DNA from: Egerieenecus merdigallinarum
GTDB lineage: Bacteria; Bacillota; Clostridia; Christensenellales; Aristaeellaceae
Assembly: GCA_018711985.1 (NCBI GenBank)
Contig: DVHS01000225.1
Coordinates: 1-9,195 of the forward strand
Length of the DNA: 9,195 bases
Reading direction: 5' to 3'
Of this stretch, positions 1 through 6,204 are shown piece by piece. The stretch's first letter is position 1. Each line of letters starts with the position of its first letter. The translations under genes and the position numbers were made by a program. The notes beneath the pieces are model-generated. The model worked only from the letters and a program-made list of their open reading frames with translations. It was not told the origin of the DNA and ran no database searches.

Positions 1-823
1 CCTTGCCTGAGAAGGCGCCGCCGCCGTGGGGGGCGTAGCCGCCGTAGGTATCCACGATAATCTTGCGGCCGGTCAGTCCCGTGTCACCCGCCGGGCCGCC
101 GATAACAAAGCGCCCCGTGGGGTTGACGAAATACTTGGTCTGCTCGTTGAGCAGCTCCGCGGGGATCACCGGGCGGATCACATGCTCCAGCATATCCTGG
201 AAAATCTGCGTCTGGGAAACCTCGGGGCTGTGCTGGGTGGAGAGCACCACGGTGTCCACGGCCACGGGACGGCCGTCCTCGTAGCATACGGTGACCTGGC
301 TCTTGCCGTCGGGGCGCAGGTAGGGCAGCAGGCCTTCCTTGCGCACCTGGGCCAGGCGGCGGGTGAGCCGGTGGGCCAGGGCAATGGGCATGGGCATCAG
401 CTCGGGGGTTTCGTCGCAGGCGTAGCCGAACATCATGCCCTGATCTCCCGCGCCGGTCTCAATGGCGTCCTTCCCTTGCCGGGATTCCAGGGCCGCGTTC
501 ACGCCCATGGCGATGTCCGGGCTCTGCTCGTGGATGGCGGTCATCACCGCGCAGCTGTTGCCGTCAAAGCACATGTCCGCGGAGTTGTAGCCGATGTCCA
601 GCACCACCTGCCGGACGATATCGGGGATGGACACATAGCTGCTGGTGGTAATTTCACCCATCACCGTGACCATGCCGGTGGTGGTAAAGGTTTCGCAGGC
701 AACCCGGGCCATGGGGTCCTGGGCCAGGATGGCGTCCAGCACCGCGTCGGAGATCTGGTCGCACATTTTGTCGGGATGGCCTTCGGTAACGGATTCGGAG
801 GTAAAGAGTCGCTTCATGGGCAT
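1..823 (-). CDS. metK: S-adenosylmethionine synthetase, N-terminal part (runs off left edge)
   Basis: MetK makes S-adenosylmethionine from methionine and ATP in the cytoplasm. The reverse strand reads without interruption for 274 codons from ATG at 823 to the window edge, about two thirds of the usual length of roughly 390-400 residues. Visible hallmarks are GHPDK (residues 15-19, ATP/methionine-binding region), the hexapeptide GAGDQG (124-129), and the glycine-rich GGGAFSGK (267-274) at the very edge. The start is chosen at 823 (MPMKRLFTSESVTEG) because AGGAG lies 6 nt upstream; the second ATG at 817 would be 12 nt away. It is transcribed away from xpaC and sits behind a SAM-I riboswitch and terminator, so its own product should shut it off. 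The C-terminal third lies outside the window, and nothing suggests a broken gene. Confidence 0.98.
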   Translation of the reverse strand, partial: MPMKRLFTSESVTEGHPDKMCDQISDAVLDAILAQDPMARVACETFTTTGMVTVMGEITTSSYVSIPDIVRQVVLDIGYNSADMCFDGNSCAVMTAIHEQSPDIAMGVNAALESRQGKDAIETGAGDQGMMFGYACDETPELMPMPIALAHRLTRRLAQVRKEGLLPYLRPDGKSQVTVCYEDGRPVAVDTVVLSTQHSPEVSQTQIFQDMLEHVIRPVIPAELLNEQTKYFVNPTGRFVIGGPAGDTGLTGRKIIVDTYGGYAPHGGGAFSGK

Positions 824-881
824 TTGCCGCTCCTTTCGTGGTCGTGGGACGGGAAACCGTCCGCCTTTGCATATGAGCCGC

Positions 882-916
882 AAAAAAACCGCCCGAGATG
901 CACACGTCTCAGGCGG
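882..916 (-). terminator. Intrinsic terminator of the metK SAM riboswitch
   Basis: On the minus strand a 10-bp stem (CCGCCTGAGA pairing with TCTCGGGCGG, one G-U pair) closes an 8-nt loop and is followed directly by seven T residues. It lies between the SAM-I aptamer and the metK ribosome binding site. This is the expected place for the expression platform that stops transcription when SAM is bound. I did not find an unambiguous antiterminator pairing by eye. Confidence 0.93.
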
Positions 917-935
917 GATCAATCACACTGATCGT

Positions 936-1053
936 CCTTATCTGTCAGCGCCGACCTTGCGGGGTGTGTGCCGCGCTGTGGGATTTGGCACCAAGCGCGC
1001 CGCGCCGGTTGCCGGGTTTCATCGGGCCCATCCCTCCACCACTCGTGATAAGG
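936..1053 (-). promoter_or_regulatory. SAM-I (S-box) riboswitch aptamer controlling metK
   Basis: The minus strand carries the SAM-I signature almost intact. The P1 stem is CCTTATC (1047-1053) with GATAAGG (936-942). Next come the GAG-GGTGGAGGGA stretch, GGCCC, GATGAAACCCGGCAACC, GGTGCCAAATCC and finally GACAGATAAGG. These are the conserved kink-turn, pseudoknot and ligand-core segments of the S-box family. The known role is to bind S-adenosylmethionine in the nascent leader and favour the downstream terminator, lowering metK expression when SAM is abundant. Promoter, aptamer, terminator and start codon are all present in the correct order. Confidence 0.97.
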
Positions 1054-1074
1054 CTATTTACTTTTTGCAGATGC

Positions 1075-1103
1075 ATCCTACCATAGTTCCGGGCGTATGT
1101 CAA
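1075..1103 (-). promoter_or_regulatory. Sigma-A-type promoter for the metK leader
   Basis: On the minus strand, TTGACA (1098-1103, perfect -35) is followed after exactly 17 bp by TAGGAT (1075-1080, -10). The predicted transcript would begin near 1068, about 15 nt before the P1 stem of the riboswitch, as expected for an S-box leader. Confidence 0.9.
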
Positions 1104-1181
1104 GGAAGGGGGCGCAAGAAAATTCTAAAGCCGTCCTCATGGATTTCTCATCTGCGCGGCTATGCAGCCCCCGGCCGGGTG

Positions 1182-1190
1182 TGGTATAAT
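1182..1190 (+). promoter_or_regulatory. Candidate extended -10 promoter upstream of xpaC
   Basis: TGGTATAAT matches an extended -10 element (TG-N-TATAAT) with a perfect TATAAT at 1185-1190. No good -35 hexamer is seen at 16-18 bp spacing, which extended -10 promoters tolerate. A transcript from here would carry a leader of about 135 nt before the xpaC start, including the hairpin at 1232-1260. Confidence 0.6.
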
Positions 1191-1231
1191 GACCAGGAAA
1201 ACCATCGAATCCTGTGCCGGGGCGTTGGAAC

Positions 1232-1260
1232 GGGAAAAGCGGGTTTTGGTGCCCTTTCCC
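1232..1260 (+). other. Hairpin in the xpaC leader
   Basis: GGGAAA (1232-1237) pairs with TTTCCC (1255-1260), and after a 3-nt bulge GGG (1241-1243) pairs with CCC (1252-1254), leaving an 8-nt loop. It has no T-run after it, so it is not a canonical terminator. It would lie inside the transcript from the upstream promoter candidate and just before the downstream one, so a role in transcript stability or attenuation is possible but unproven. Confidence 0.4.
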
Positions 1261-1289
1261 TTGCGCCGCCGGCTTTGGCAAGCTATACT
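1261..1289 (+). promoter_or_regulatory. Second candidate promoter close to xpaC
   Basis: TTGCGC (1261-1266) and TATACT (1284-1289) are separated by 17 bp, a fair sigma-A-type match. A transcript would start near 1296 and give a short leader of about 36 nt with the ribosome binding site of xpaC. It competes with the extended -10 candidate at 1182-1190; either or both could be used. Confidence 0.45.
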
Positions 1290-1321
1290 GCATGCTGCAC
1301 AGGCATGGTAAAAGGAGCGTT

Positions 1322-1326
1322 GAGGA
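1322..1326 (+). promoter_or_regulatory. Ribosome binding site deciding the GTG start of xpaC
   Basis: GAGGA ends 5 nt before GTG at 1332. A second purine-rich stretch, AAAGGAG (1311-1317), would be too close to the in-frame TTG at 1320 and rather far from the GTG. The in-frame ATG at 1305 has only a weak CAGG upstream. GTG 1332 is therefore preferred, with ATG 1305 as the alternative (nine residues longer). Confidence 0.55.
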
Positions 1327-1331
1327 CGGCC

Positions 1332-2171
1332 GTGGCAAACAAGCAGAAAAACAAGCAGCAGATCAAGGGCCGCAAAGCGGGCTGGATCGCCTTTGGCGTG
1401 ACGGCGCTGCTGTACGCCGCCATCTTCCCCCTGTACCGCATTGGGGATTTTATTCTGGCGGCGGCGGTGGCCTTTTTGGTGGGCAAGGTGGTGTCCATCA
1501 TGGGTTCCGGGCTGGACCTGACCACCCATAACCGGGAGGACCGGGAGCGGGAGGCCAAGCAGGTGGCGGAGCTGCCCCTTTCCGGGGACGACGCGGCGGA
1601 CGCCATGATCTCCCGGGGGCAGGACATGCTCCATCAAATTCGCAGCGAGAACGACGCCATCCCCGATGAGGTGCTCTCCGGGCAGATGGACGAACTGGAG
1701 CACTTGTGCGTGCAGATCTTCAAAACCGTGGCGGAGAAGCCGGGCAAGGCCCCGCAGATCCGCAAATTCATGGACTATTACCTGCCCACCACCCTGAAAA
1801 TGCTGGCCAGCTACCGCACCATGAGCAACCGTGGCGTGTCCGTCAGCGACATGACCGAGGCGCGCTCCACGGTGATCCGCGGCATGGGCATGGTGCTCAC
1901 CGCCTGCCAAAAGCAGCTGGATACCCTGTACAAGGACGATATCCTGGACGTGTCCACGGACATCGACGTACTGGAGCAGATGCTCAAGCGGGACGGCTTC
2001 ACCGAGGGCGAGCTGAGCCAGCTGCGCCAGCGGGCCCAGGCGCCCGCCGCCCAGCAGCTGCCTGACGCGAACCCCCAGCCCCTGGACATCCCCCCCGCGT
2101 CATCTTCCGATGACTTCGTATCCTTCTATAGCCGCAAGCCGGCGGACAGGCAGGACACATCCCGCCCATGA
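1332..2171 (+). CDS. xpaC: XpaC family membrane protein (5-bromo-4-chloroindolyl phosphate hydrolysis family)
   Basis: The predicted product is 279 residues from the GTG start. It begins with a Lys/Gln-rich cytoplasmic stretch (residues 3-15), followed by two hydrophobic segments (about 17-35 and 38-56) forming a membrane hairpin, then a long charged, mostly helical cytoplasmic region. The family hallmark FMDYYLPTTLKML is at about 146-158, preceded by the IFKTVAEKP stretch. The last 45 or so residues are rich in Ala, Gln, Pro and Ser, probably disordered. In Bacillus subtilis, xpaC is adjacent to the telA homologue yaaN, and the same pairing is seen here (21 bp gap). The family name comes from an indicator-dye phenotype; its biochemical role is not established, and I infer a membrane partner for TelA. 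This copy appears longer than B. subtilis XpaC (about 200 residues), mainly from the tail and N-terminus. Confidence 0.87.
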   Translation: MANKQKNKQQIKGRKAGWIAFGVTALLYAAIFPLYRIGDFILAAAVAFLVGKVVSIMGSGLDLTTHNREDREREAKQVAELPLSGDDAADAMISRGQDMLHQIRSENDAIPDEVLSGQMDELEHLCVQIFKTVAEKPGKAPQIRKFMDYYLPTTLKMLASYRTMSNRGVSVSDMTEARSTVIRGMGMVLTACQKQLDTLYKDDILDVSTDIDVLEQMLKRDGFTEGELSQLRQRAQAPAAQQLPDANPQPLDIPPASSSDDFVSFYSRKPADRQDTSRP

Positions 2172-2192
2172 GAAAAATAAGGAGGCAGACCC

Positions 2193-3359
2193 ATGCTTGA
2201 ATCCAACAAGACTCCCCAGCTTTCCCTGACCCCCGAGGTTGCCGACCCCCAACTGGAGCAGGCGGTGGCGTCCATCCAGCAGCAGAGCGTACAGGCGGCC
2301 CCCGCCCAGGAAAAGGCGCCCCGCCTGGACGACAGCCAGCTCACCCCCGCCGAGCGCCAGGCCATTGACGAGTTTGAAAAGCAGCTGGACGTGAGCAACC
2401 CCGACCACGTGCTGCTCTTCGGCGCGGATGCCCAGAAGAAGATCGCCGATTTCTCCGACGCGGCCCTGGAGGCCGTCAAGACCCAGGACACCGGCGAAGT
2501 GGGCGAAATGCTGGTGAACCTGGTCACCGAGCTCAAGGGCTTTGAAAGCGACGCGGAGGAGCCCAAGGGCCTGCGCCGCCTGTTCTACAACGCCAACGCG
2601 CACATGGAGGGCATGAAGGCCCGCTACACCAAGGTCAGCGGCAATGTGGAGAACATCGCCGCCTCCCTGGAGCAGTACCAGGTGCAGCTGCTCAAGGACG
2701 TGGCCATGTTCAACCGCCTCTACCAGCAAAACGCCGATTACTTCCGGCAGCTGACGCTGTACATCATCGCCGGGGACGAGAAGCTGGAGCAGGTGCGGGA
2801 AGGGGAGCTCAAGGCGCTGCTGGACAAGGCGGAGGCCTCCGGGGACGCCATGGACGCGCAGAAGGCCAACGACCTGGCCGCCCAGTGCGACCGCTTTGAG
2901 AAAAAGCTCCACGACCTGAAGCTCACCCGCCAGGTGTCCATGCAGATGGCCCCGCAGATTCGCCTTTTGCAGAACAACGACAGCCTGCTGGTGGAGCGCA
3001 TCCAGTCCACCCTGAGCAACACCCTGCCCCTGTGGAAGAGCCAGATGGTGCTGGCCCTGGGCCTGCACCACAGCCAGCAGGCCCTCAAGGCCCAGCAGGC
3101 CGTCACCGACATGACCAACGAGCTCCTGCGCAAGAACGCCGAAACCCTGAAAATGGGCACCATCGAAACCGCCAAGGAAGCCGAGCGGGGCATTGTGGAC
3201 ATCGAAACCCTGGTGCAGACCAACCAGAGCCTCATCGACACCATCAACGAGGTCATGAAGATTCAGTCCGAGGGCCATGCCAAGCGCATCGAGGCGGAAA
3301 AGACCCTCTACCAAATGGAGAACGAACTCAAGCGCCAGCTGCTGCAAACCAGGATGTAA
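2193..3359 (+). CDS. telA: TelA family protein (toxic anion resistance)
   Basis: This 388-residue soluble protein starts at an ATG with AAGGAGG 7 nt upstream. The first 55 residues are low-complexity, rich in Gln, Ala and Pro; the rest is almost all predicted helix. Recognisable TelA features in order are LLFGADAQKKI (about 74-84), the LYQQNADYFRQL and YIIAGDEKLE segment (about 176-199), LTRQVSMQMAPQIRLLQNND (244-263), NTLPLWKSQ (276-284), TNELLRKNAETLK (308-320) and RGIVDIETLVQTNQSLIDTI (332-351). Length and layout are typical of the family. TelA proteins were named for tellurite resistance and are linked genetically to tolerance of envelope-targeting stresses; the molecular mechanism is unclear. 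Its position directly after xpaC and before two membrane-anchored proteins suggests a membrane-associated scaffold. The stop is followed by the next ribosome binding site with no terminator. Confidence 0.95.
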   Translation: MLESNKTPQLSLTPEVADPQLEQAVASIQQQSVQAAPAQEKAPRLDDSQLTPAERQAIDEFEKQLDVSNPDHVLLFGADAQKKIADFSDAALEAVKTQDTGEVGEMLVNLVTELKGFESDAEEPKGLRRLFYNANAHMEGMKARYTKVSGNVENIAASLEQYQVQLLKDVAMFNRLYQQNADYFRQLTLYIIAGDEKLEQVREGELKALLDKAEASGDAMDAQKANDLAAQCDRFEKKLHDLKLTRQVSMQMAPQIRLLQNNDSLLVERIQSTLSNTLPLWKSQMVLALGLHHSQQALKAQQAVTDMTNELLRKNAETLKMGTIETAKEAERGIVDIETLVQTNQSLIDTINEVMKIQSEGHAKRIEAEKTLYQMENELKRQLLQTRM

Positions 3360-3389
3360 GCGGCGCGGAGTATGGAGGATGGAGAAACC

Positions 3390-3935
3390 ATGGGAAAGAG
3401 AGCTTCCTCGGCGCTGTGCCTGGCGCTGACGGTGGCGCTGGTGCTGGCCGCGGTGGCCCTGGGCGCCTACCGCGGATGGAGCGGCGAGCGCAGGCAGGCC
3501 CTGGAAACCTTCACGGAAAACACGGCCCTGCGCGACTACCTGGAGGAGCGGTCCATGGACGCGGCCAACCTGCGGGTGGTGGCGGCGCGCCACCTGGACC
3601 GAGAGGATGAGGACCTGGCCGCGCTGACCCAGGTGCGCAAAACCCTCACCGACCCGGAGGCCACCGTGGAGGAGCTTGCCGCCGCGGACGCGGAGCTCAC
3701 CCGCCTGGCCGCCCGATTGCAGCAGGAGCTGACCCAGCTGGCGAGCGTGCAGCAGTCCAGCCGGGACCAGGCCTATATCACCACGCTGACCCGCACGCTC
3801 CTGGCCGCCCAGAGCGTCACCGACAGCTACAACGCCCAGGTGGAGAGCTTCAACCGGCGGCTGGAGGCTTCCCTGACGGGTAAGCTGGCCCAGCTCCTGG
3901 GCGTACAGCCGCTCACCGCCTATGAAACGCCGTAA
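3390..3935 (+). CDS. Divergent LemA-like membrane-anchored protein
   Basis: This 181-residue protein has a single N-terminal hydrophobic anchor (about 8-27) and then a helical region. It resembles LemA in the order of its parts: an NLRVVAARHLDREDEDLAAL stretch (60-79) like the LemA core helix (LIPNLV...Y..HE...L), an Ala/Leu-rich helix with the ELxxLAARL pattern (about 95-117), and the C-terminal YNAQVESFN (147-155) followed by LLGVQPLTAYE, matching the LemA ending (YN..V..YN...GF...pyF). The short N-terminal YN.LV segment of classic LemA is not evident, so it is a diverged member. The start is ATG 3390, with GGAG 5 nt upstream; ATG 3372 has its purine stretch only 1 nt away. LemA and TPM proteins are frequently neighbours in bacteria, which supports the call because a TPM gene follows 19 bp later. 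Function is unknown. Confidence 0.72.
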   Translation: MGKRASSALCLALTVALVLAAVALGAYRGWSGERRQALETFTENTALRDYLEERSMDAANLRVVAARHLDREDEDLAALTQVRKTLTDPEATVEELAAADAELTRLAARLQQELTQLASVQQSSRDQAYITTLTRTLLAAQSVTDSYNAQVESFNRRLEASLTGKLAQLLGVQPLTAYETP

Positions 3936-3954
3936 GGAAGGGAGGAGGAAAGGC

Positions 3955-4764
3955 ATGCCTCGCATTTCGCTCAAGCGCCTGGTGGCGCTGTGTTTTGCCT
4001 GCCTGCTGTGCTGCGCCTCCGCCCTGGCGGAGCCCCGCTACCCGGAAAAAACCGGCGACGCCACCGACGCCGCCCTGCTCCTCTCCGCCCAGACCCTTTC
4101 GGACTGGGCGCAGCTGGCAGAAAACGTGAAGGATGAAACAGGCGTGCGCCTCTACCTGGCCACGGTGGACTTCCTGGACGGGGCCACCCTGGCGGAGTAC
4201 GGCGCGGGCCTGCGGGACAAGTGGGACCTGGGGAAAAAGGACCTGCTGCTGCTCATGGCCGCGGGGGAGGATACCTTCGGCTTCTTCGGCGGGGAATCGG
4301 TGAACGAGAAGTTCTCCGTCAGCGCCCAGGAAAAGCTGCTGAGCACGGCCTTCCAGGCCAAGTTCCTGGCCCAGGACTATGACGGGGCCTTGGCATCCCT
4401 GGGGCCGGCCCTGGCCCGGGAGCTGGGAAAGTGTTACGGGGAGACCATCTCCACCGCCGGGCTGTTTGGCCAGGCGCAGGAAGTGGAACAGCTCACCGCC
4501 CAGCAGTGGCTGGAGCGGCAGGTTGCCCAGGCCACCGCCGCGCCCCGGCAGGAATCCCTGCGGGACCGCGTCACCCAGGAGGACGAGGATTCCGGCATCA
4601 GCTTTGGCAAGGTGGTGCTCACGGTGTTCCTGCTCATGGTGATTTTCGGGGGCGATCGCCGGCGCCGCCGGGGCTGCGGATGCTCCGGGTGCGGCTGCGC
4701 GCCCTTCAGCTCCCTGCTGGCGGGGCTGGGCCTGTGGAAGCTGTGGGGGGACGACCGCCATTGA
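3955..4764 (+). CDS. TPM-domain secreted, membrane-anchored protein with Cys-rich tail
   Basis: The 269-residue product has a signal peptide (positive start, hydrophobic 9-24, likely cleavage after ALA at 25). A TPM domain follows at about 30-160, with the usual GVRLYLATVDFLDG (63-76), YGAGLRDKWDLGKKDLLLLM (82-101) and GFFGGES segments. A linker leads to one hydrophobic helix (about 216-233), then RRRRR (235-239), a CxCxxCxC cluster (C241, C243, C246, C248) and a short hydrophobic end. TPM domains bind metal and have phosphatase activity in plant TLP18.3, while bacterial roles are mostly unknown. The predicted topology puts the TPM domain outside and the Arg/Cys tail inside. The start is ATG 3955, with AGGAGG 6 nt upstream; an in-frame ATG at 3922 lies inside the previous gene. 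The gene belongs to the xpaC-telA row. Confidence 0.9.
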   Translation: MPRISLKRLVALCFACLLCCASALAEPRYPEKTGDATDAALLLSAQTLSDWAQLAENVKDETGVRLYLATVDFLDGATLAEYGAGLRDKWDLGKKDLLLLMAAGEDTFGFFGGESVNEKFSVSAQEKLLSTAFQAKFLAQDYDGALASLGPALARELGKCYGETISTAGLFGQAQEVEQLTAQQWLERQVAQATAAPRQESLRDRVTQEDEDSGISFGKVVLTVFLLMVIFGGDRRRRRGCGCSGCGCAPFSSLLAGLGLWKLWGDDRH

Positions 4765-4810
4765 CGGCTGACCAGGGCAGCACACCCGCGTGTGATTCAC
4801 AGGAGGAACC

Positions 4811-5428
4811 ATGCTGAACAGCAACGGTTTTGATGTATGGGCCGATGGCTATGACGAAAGCGTCCGCCTGGCCGATGAAAGCGACGCCTACCCTTTTGCG
4901 GGATACGCAACCATCCTGAAGAAAATCTATGGCCGTGTATGCGCCAGCGGGGCAAAGACCGTGCTGGATATCGGCTTTGGCACGGGGACCCTTGCCGGGC
5001 AGCTGTACCAGCAGGGATGCGACGTGTTCGGCCAGGACTTCTCCAGCAGAATGATTCAGCTGGCCCAGGGGAAAATGCCCCGGGCGCAGCTGTACCAGGG
5101 GGACTTTTCCCTGAGGCTGGTCCAGGCGCTGAAACAGCAGCGGTATGACGCCATCATTGCCACCTACGCGCTGCATCATTTGACGGATGAACAGAAAGCG
5201 GCGTTCCTTCAGGAGCTGCTGCCCCTGCTCCAGGACAACGGCTGCATCTATGTGGGAGACGTGGCCTTCGCCACCCGCGCCCAACTGGAGCAATGCAAAG
5301 CCCAGGCGGGGGACGATTGGGACGCATCGGAAATCTACTTTGTCTATGACGAATTGAAGCAGGCCTTTCCGCAGCTGCGATTTGAACCGGTGTCCCATTG
5401 CGCGGGCCTGCTGACCCTGAAGAAATGA
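4811..5428 (+). CDS. Class I SAM-dependent methyltransferase, YrrT-like
   Basis: This 205-residue cytoplasmic enzyme begins FDVWADGYDESV, common at the start of small methyltransferases of the YrrT type. Motif I, VLDIGFGTGT, is at 51-60. An acidic residue after strand 2 (FGQD, D76) should bind the SAM ribose, GDF follows at 97-99, and YDAIIATYALHHLTDEQK (112-129) is the strand-4 region with the HHL signature. The substrate cannot be read from the sequence. AGGAGG stands 4 nt before the ATG. It follows the TPM gene after 46 bp without an obvious terminator, so it may be cotranscribed. Its codon choice is less GC-rich at third positions than its neighbours, hinting at later acquisition. The nearby metK makes its cofactor, but that gene is divergent and separately controlled. 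Confidence 0.88.
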   Translation: MLNSNGFDVWADGYDESVRLADESDAYPFAGYATILKKIYGRVCASGAKTVLDIGFGTGTLAGQLYQQGCDVFGQDFSSRMIQLAQGKMPRAQLYQGDFSLRLVQALKQQRYDAIIATYALHHLTDEQKAAFLQELLPLLQDNGCIYVGDVAFATRAQLEQCKAQAGDDWDASEIYFVYDELKQAFPQLRFEPVSHCAGLLTLKK

Positions 5429-5454
5429 TTTTGAGACGGCGATGACGCCATGCG

Positions 5455-5495
5455 GGACGTCCTTTTCCTGCCCATGCGGGAGGAAAAGGGCGTCC
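5455..5495. repeat. Long imperfect hairpin between methyltransferase gene and coaE
   Basis: GGACGTCCTTTTCCT (5455-5469) pairs with AGGAAAAGGGCGTCC (5481-5495) over 15 positions with one G-T pair, and an inner CCC/GGG can extend the stem around ATGC. The 10-mer CCATGCGGGA occurs at 5448-5457 and again at 5472-5481, and GACGCC at 5444-5449 could compete for the same 3' arm. No T-run follows directly; the nearest (six T) is at 5523-5528. It may end the upstream transcript, shield RNA ends, or be a small repeat copy. Confidence 0.65.
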
Positions 5496-5550
5496 TGATG
5501 CGTTATCTATATAACCCGTCTGTTTTTTGTATTTGCAAGGAGGGGAAACC

Positions 5551-6204
5551 ATGCTGGTACTGGGCTTGACGGGGGGCATTGCCTGCGGCAAGAGCAACGT
5601 GTCCTCCGCCCTGCGGGAGCTGGGGGCGGAGATTATCGACGGGGATGTGCTTTCCCGGGAGCTGACGGCCCCGGGGGGCGAGGCGCTGCCGGGCATCCGG
5701 GCCGCCTTTGGCCCGGGGGTGTTTCACCCCGACGGCACCCTGGACCGCCGGGCCCTGGGCGCGGCCATTTTCGGCGACGCGGAAAAGCGCGCCCGGCTGG
5801 ACGCGCTGATGCAGCCCATGATTTTGCGCCGCATCCGGGAGGAGCTGGAACGCCTGGAGCGGGCCGGGACGGAGATTGCCGTGCTGGACATGCCCCTGCT
5901 TTACGAGGTGGGGCTGGAGAAGCTGTGCCAGCGGGTCTGGTGCGTCACCCTGCCCCGGGAAACCCAGCTGGCCCGGCTCATGGAGCGGGACCACTTCACC
6001 CGGGAGGAGGCGGAAAGCCGCCTGCGCAGCCAGATGGACCCCGCGGAAAAGGCCCGCCGGGCGGATGTGGTCATTGACACCAGCGGCTCCATCCGTTACA
6101 CTAGGGACAGTATACCCCCCTTACTGGCAGAAGAACGCCGCCTGGCGGCCCTACAAAGGAGCAACCATGGAACCGACCACCCCTGTGCGCCACAGGCGCG
6201 CTGA
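5551..6204 (+). CDS. coaE: Dephospho-CoA kinase
   Basis: CoaE performs the last step of coenzyme A synthesis, phosphorylating the ribose 3'-OH of dephospho-CoA with ATP in the cytoplasm. The 217-residue product has the P-loop GGIACGKS (8-15), the IIDGDVLSREL segment (28-38; most family members have D-A-D here), DMPLLYEVGLE (113-123) for the substrate and lid region, and RDHFTREEAESRLRSQ (146-161) in the lid. IDTSGS (175-180) opens the final helical part. Length is near the usual 200, with a short extra tail where the frame overlaps the next gene. The start is ATG 5551, with AAGGAGG ending 8 nt upstream; an in-frame ATG at 5527 precedes that site and is rejected. It is the first of three overlapping genes. 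A TATATA at 5508-5513 is a poor promoter candidate with no matching -35. Confidence 0.96.
   Translation: MLVLGLTGGIACGKSNVSSALRELGAEIIDGDVLSRELTAPGGEALPGIRAAFGPGVFHPDGTLDRRALGAAIFGDAEKRARLDALMQPMILRRIREELERLERAGTEIAVLDMPLLYEVGLEKLCQRVWCVTLPRETQLARLMERDHFTREEAESRLRSQMDPAEKARRADVVIDTSGSIRYTRDSIPPLLAEERRLAALQRSNHGTDHPCAPQAR

Noticed and set aside
26..931. Long plus-strand open frame opposite metK
   Set aside because: It is antisense to the clearly conserved metK, continues into the riboswitch terminator, and its translation is a His/Gly/Ala-rich composition typical of shadow frames in GC-rich DNA.
645..1331. Upstream extension of the xpaC reading frame
   Set aside because: The frame stays open back to 645, but it would cross the metK start, riboswitch and both promoters. 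The family-like part begins only near 1332.
2100..3974. Very long minus-strand open frame opposite telA and the LemA-like gene
   Set aside because: It mirrors highly conserved TelA coding sequence, is rich in Leu, Gly, His and Gln, and has no recognisable domain or ribosome binding site.
5455..5528. Canonical intrinsic terminator after the methyltransferase gene
   Set aside because: The strong stem is followed by non-T sequence, and the only T-run (5523-5528) is 27 nt further on, so it is listed as a hairpin of unknown role.
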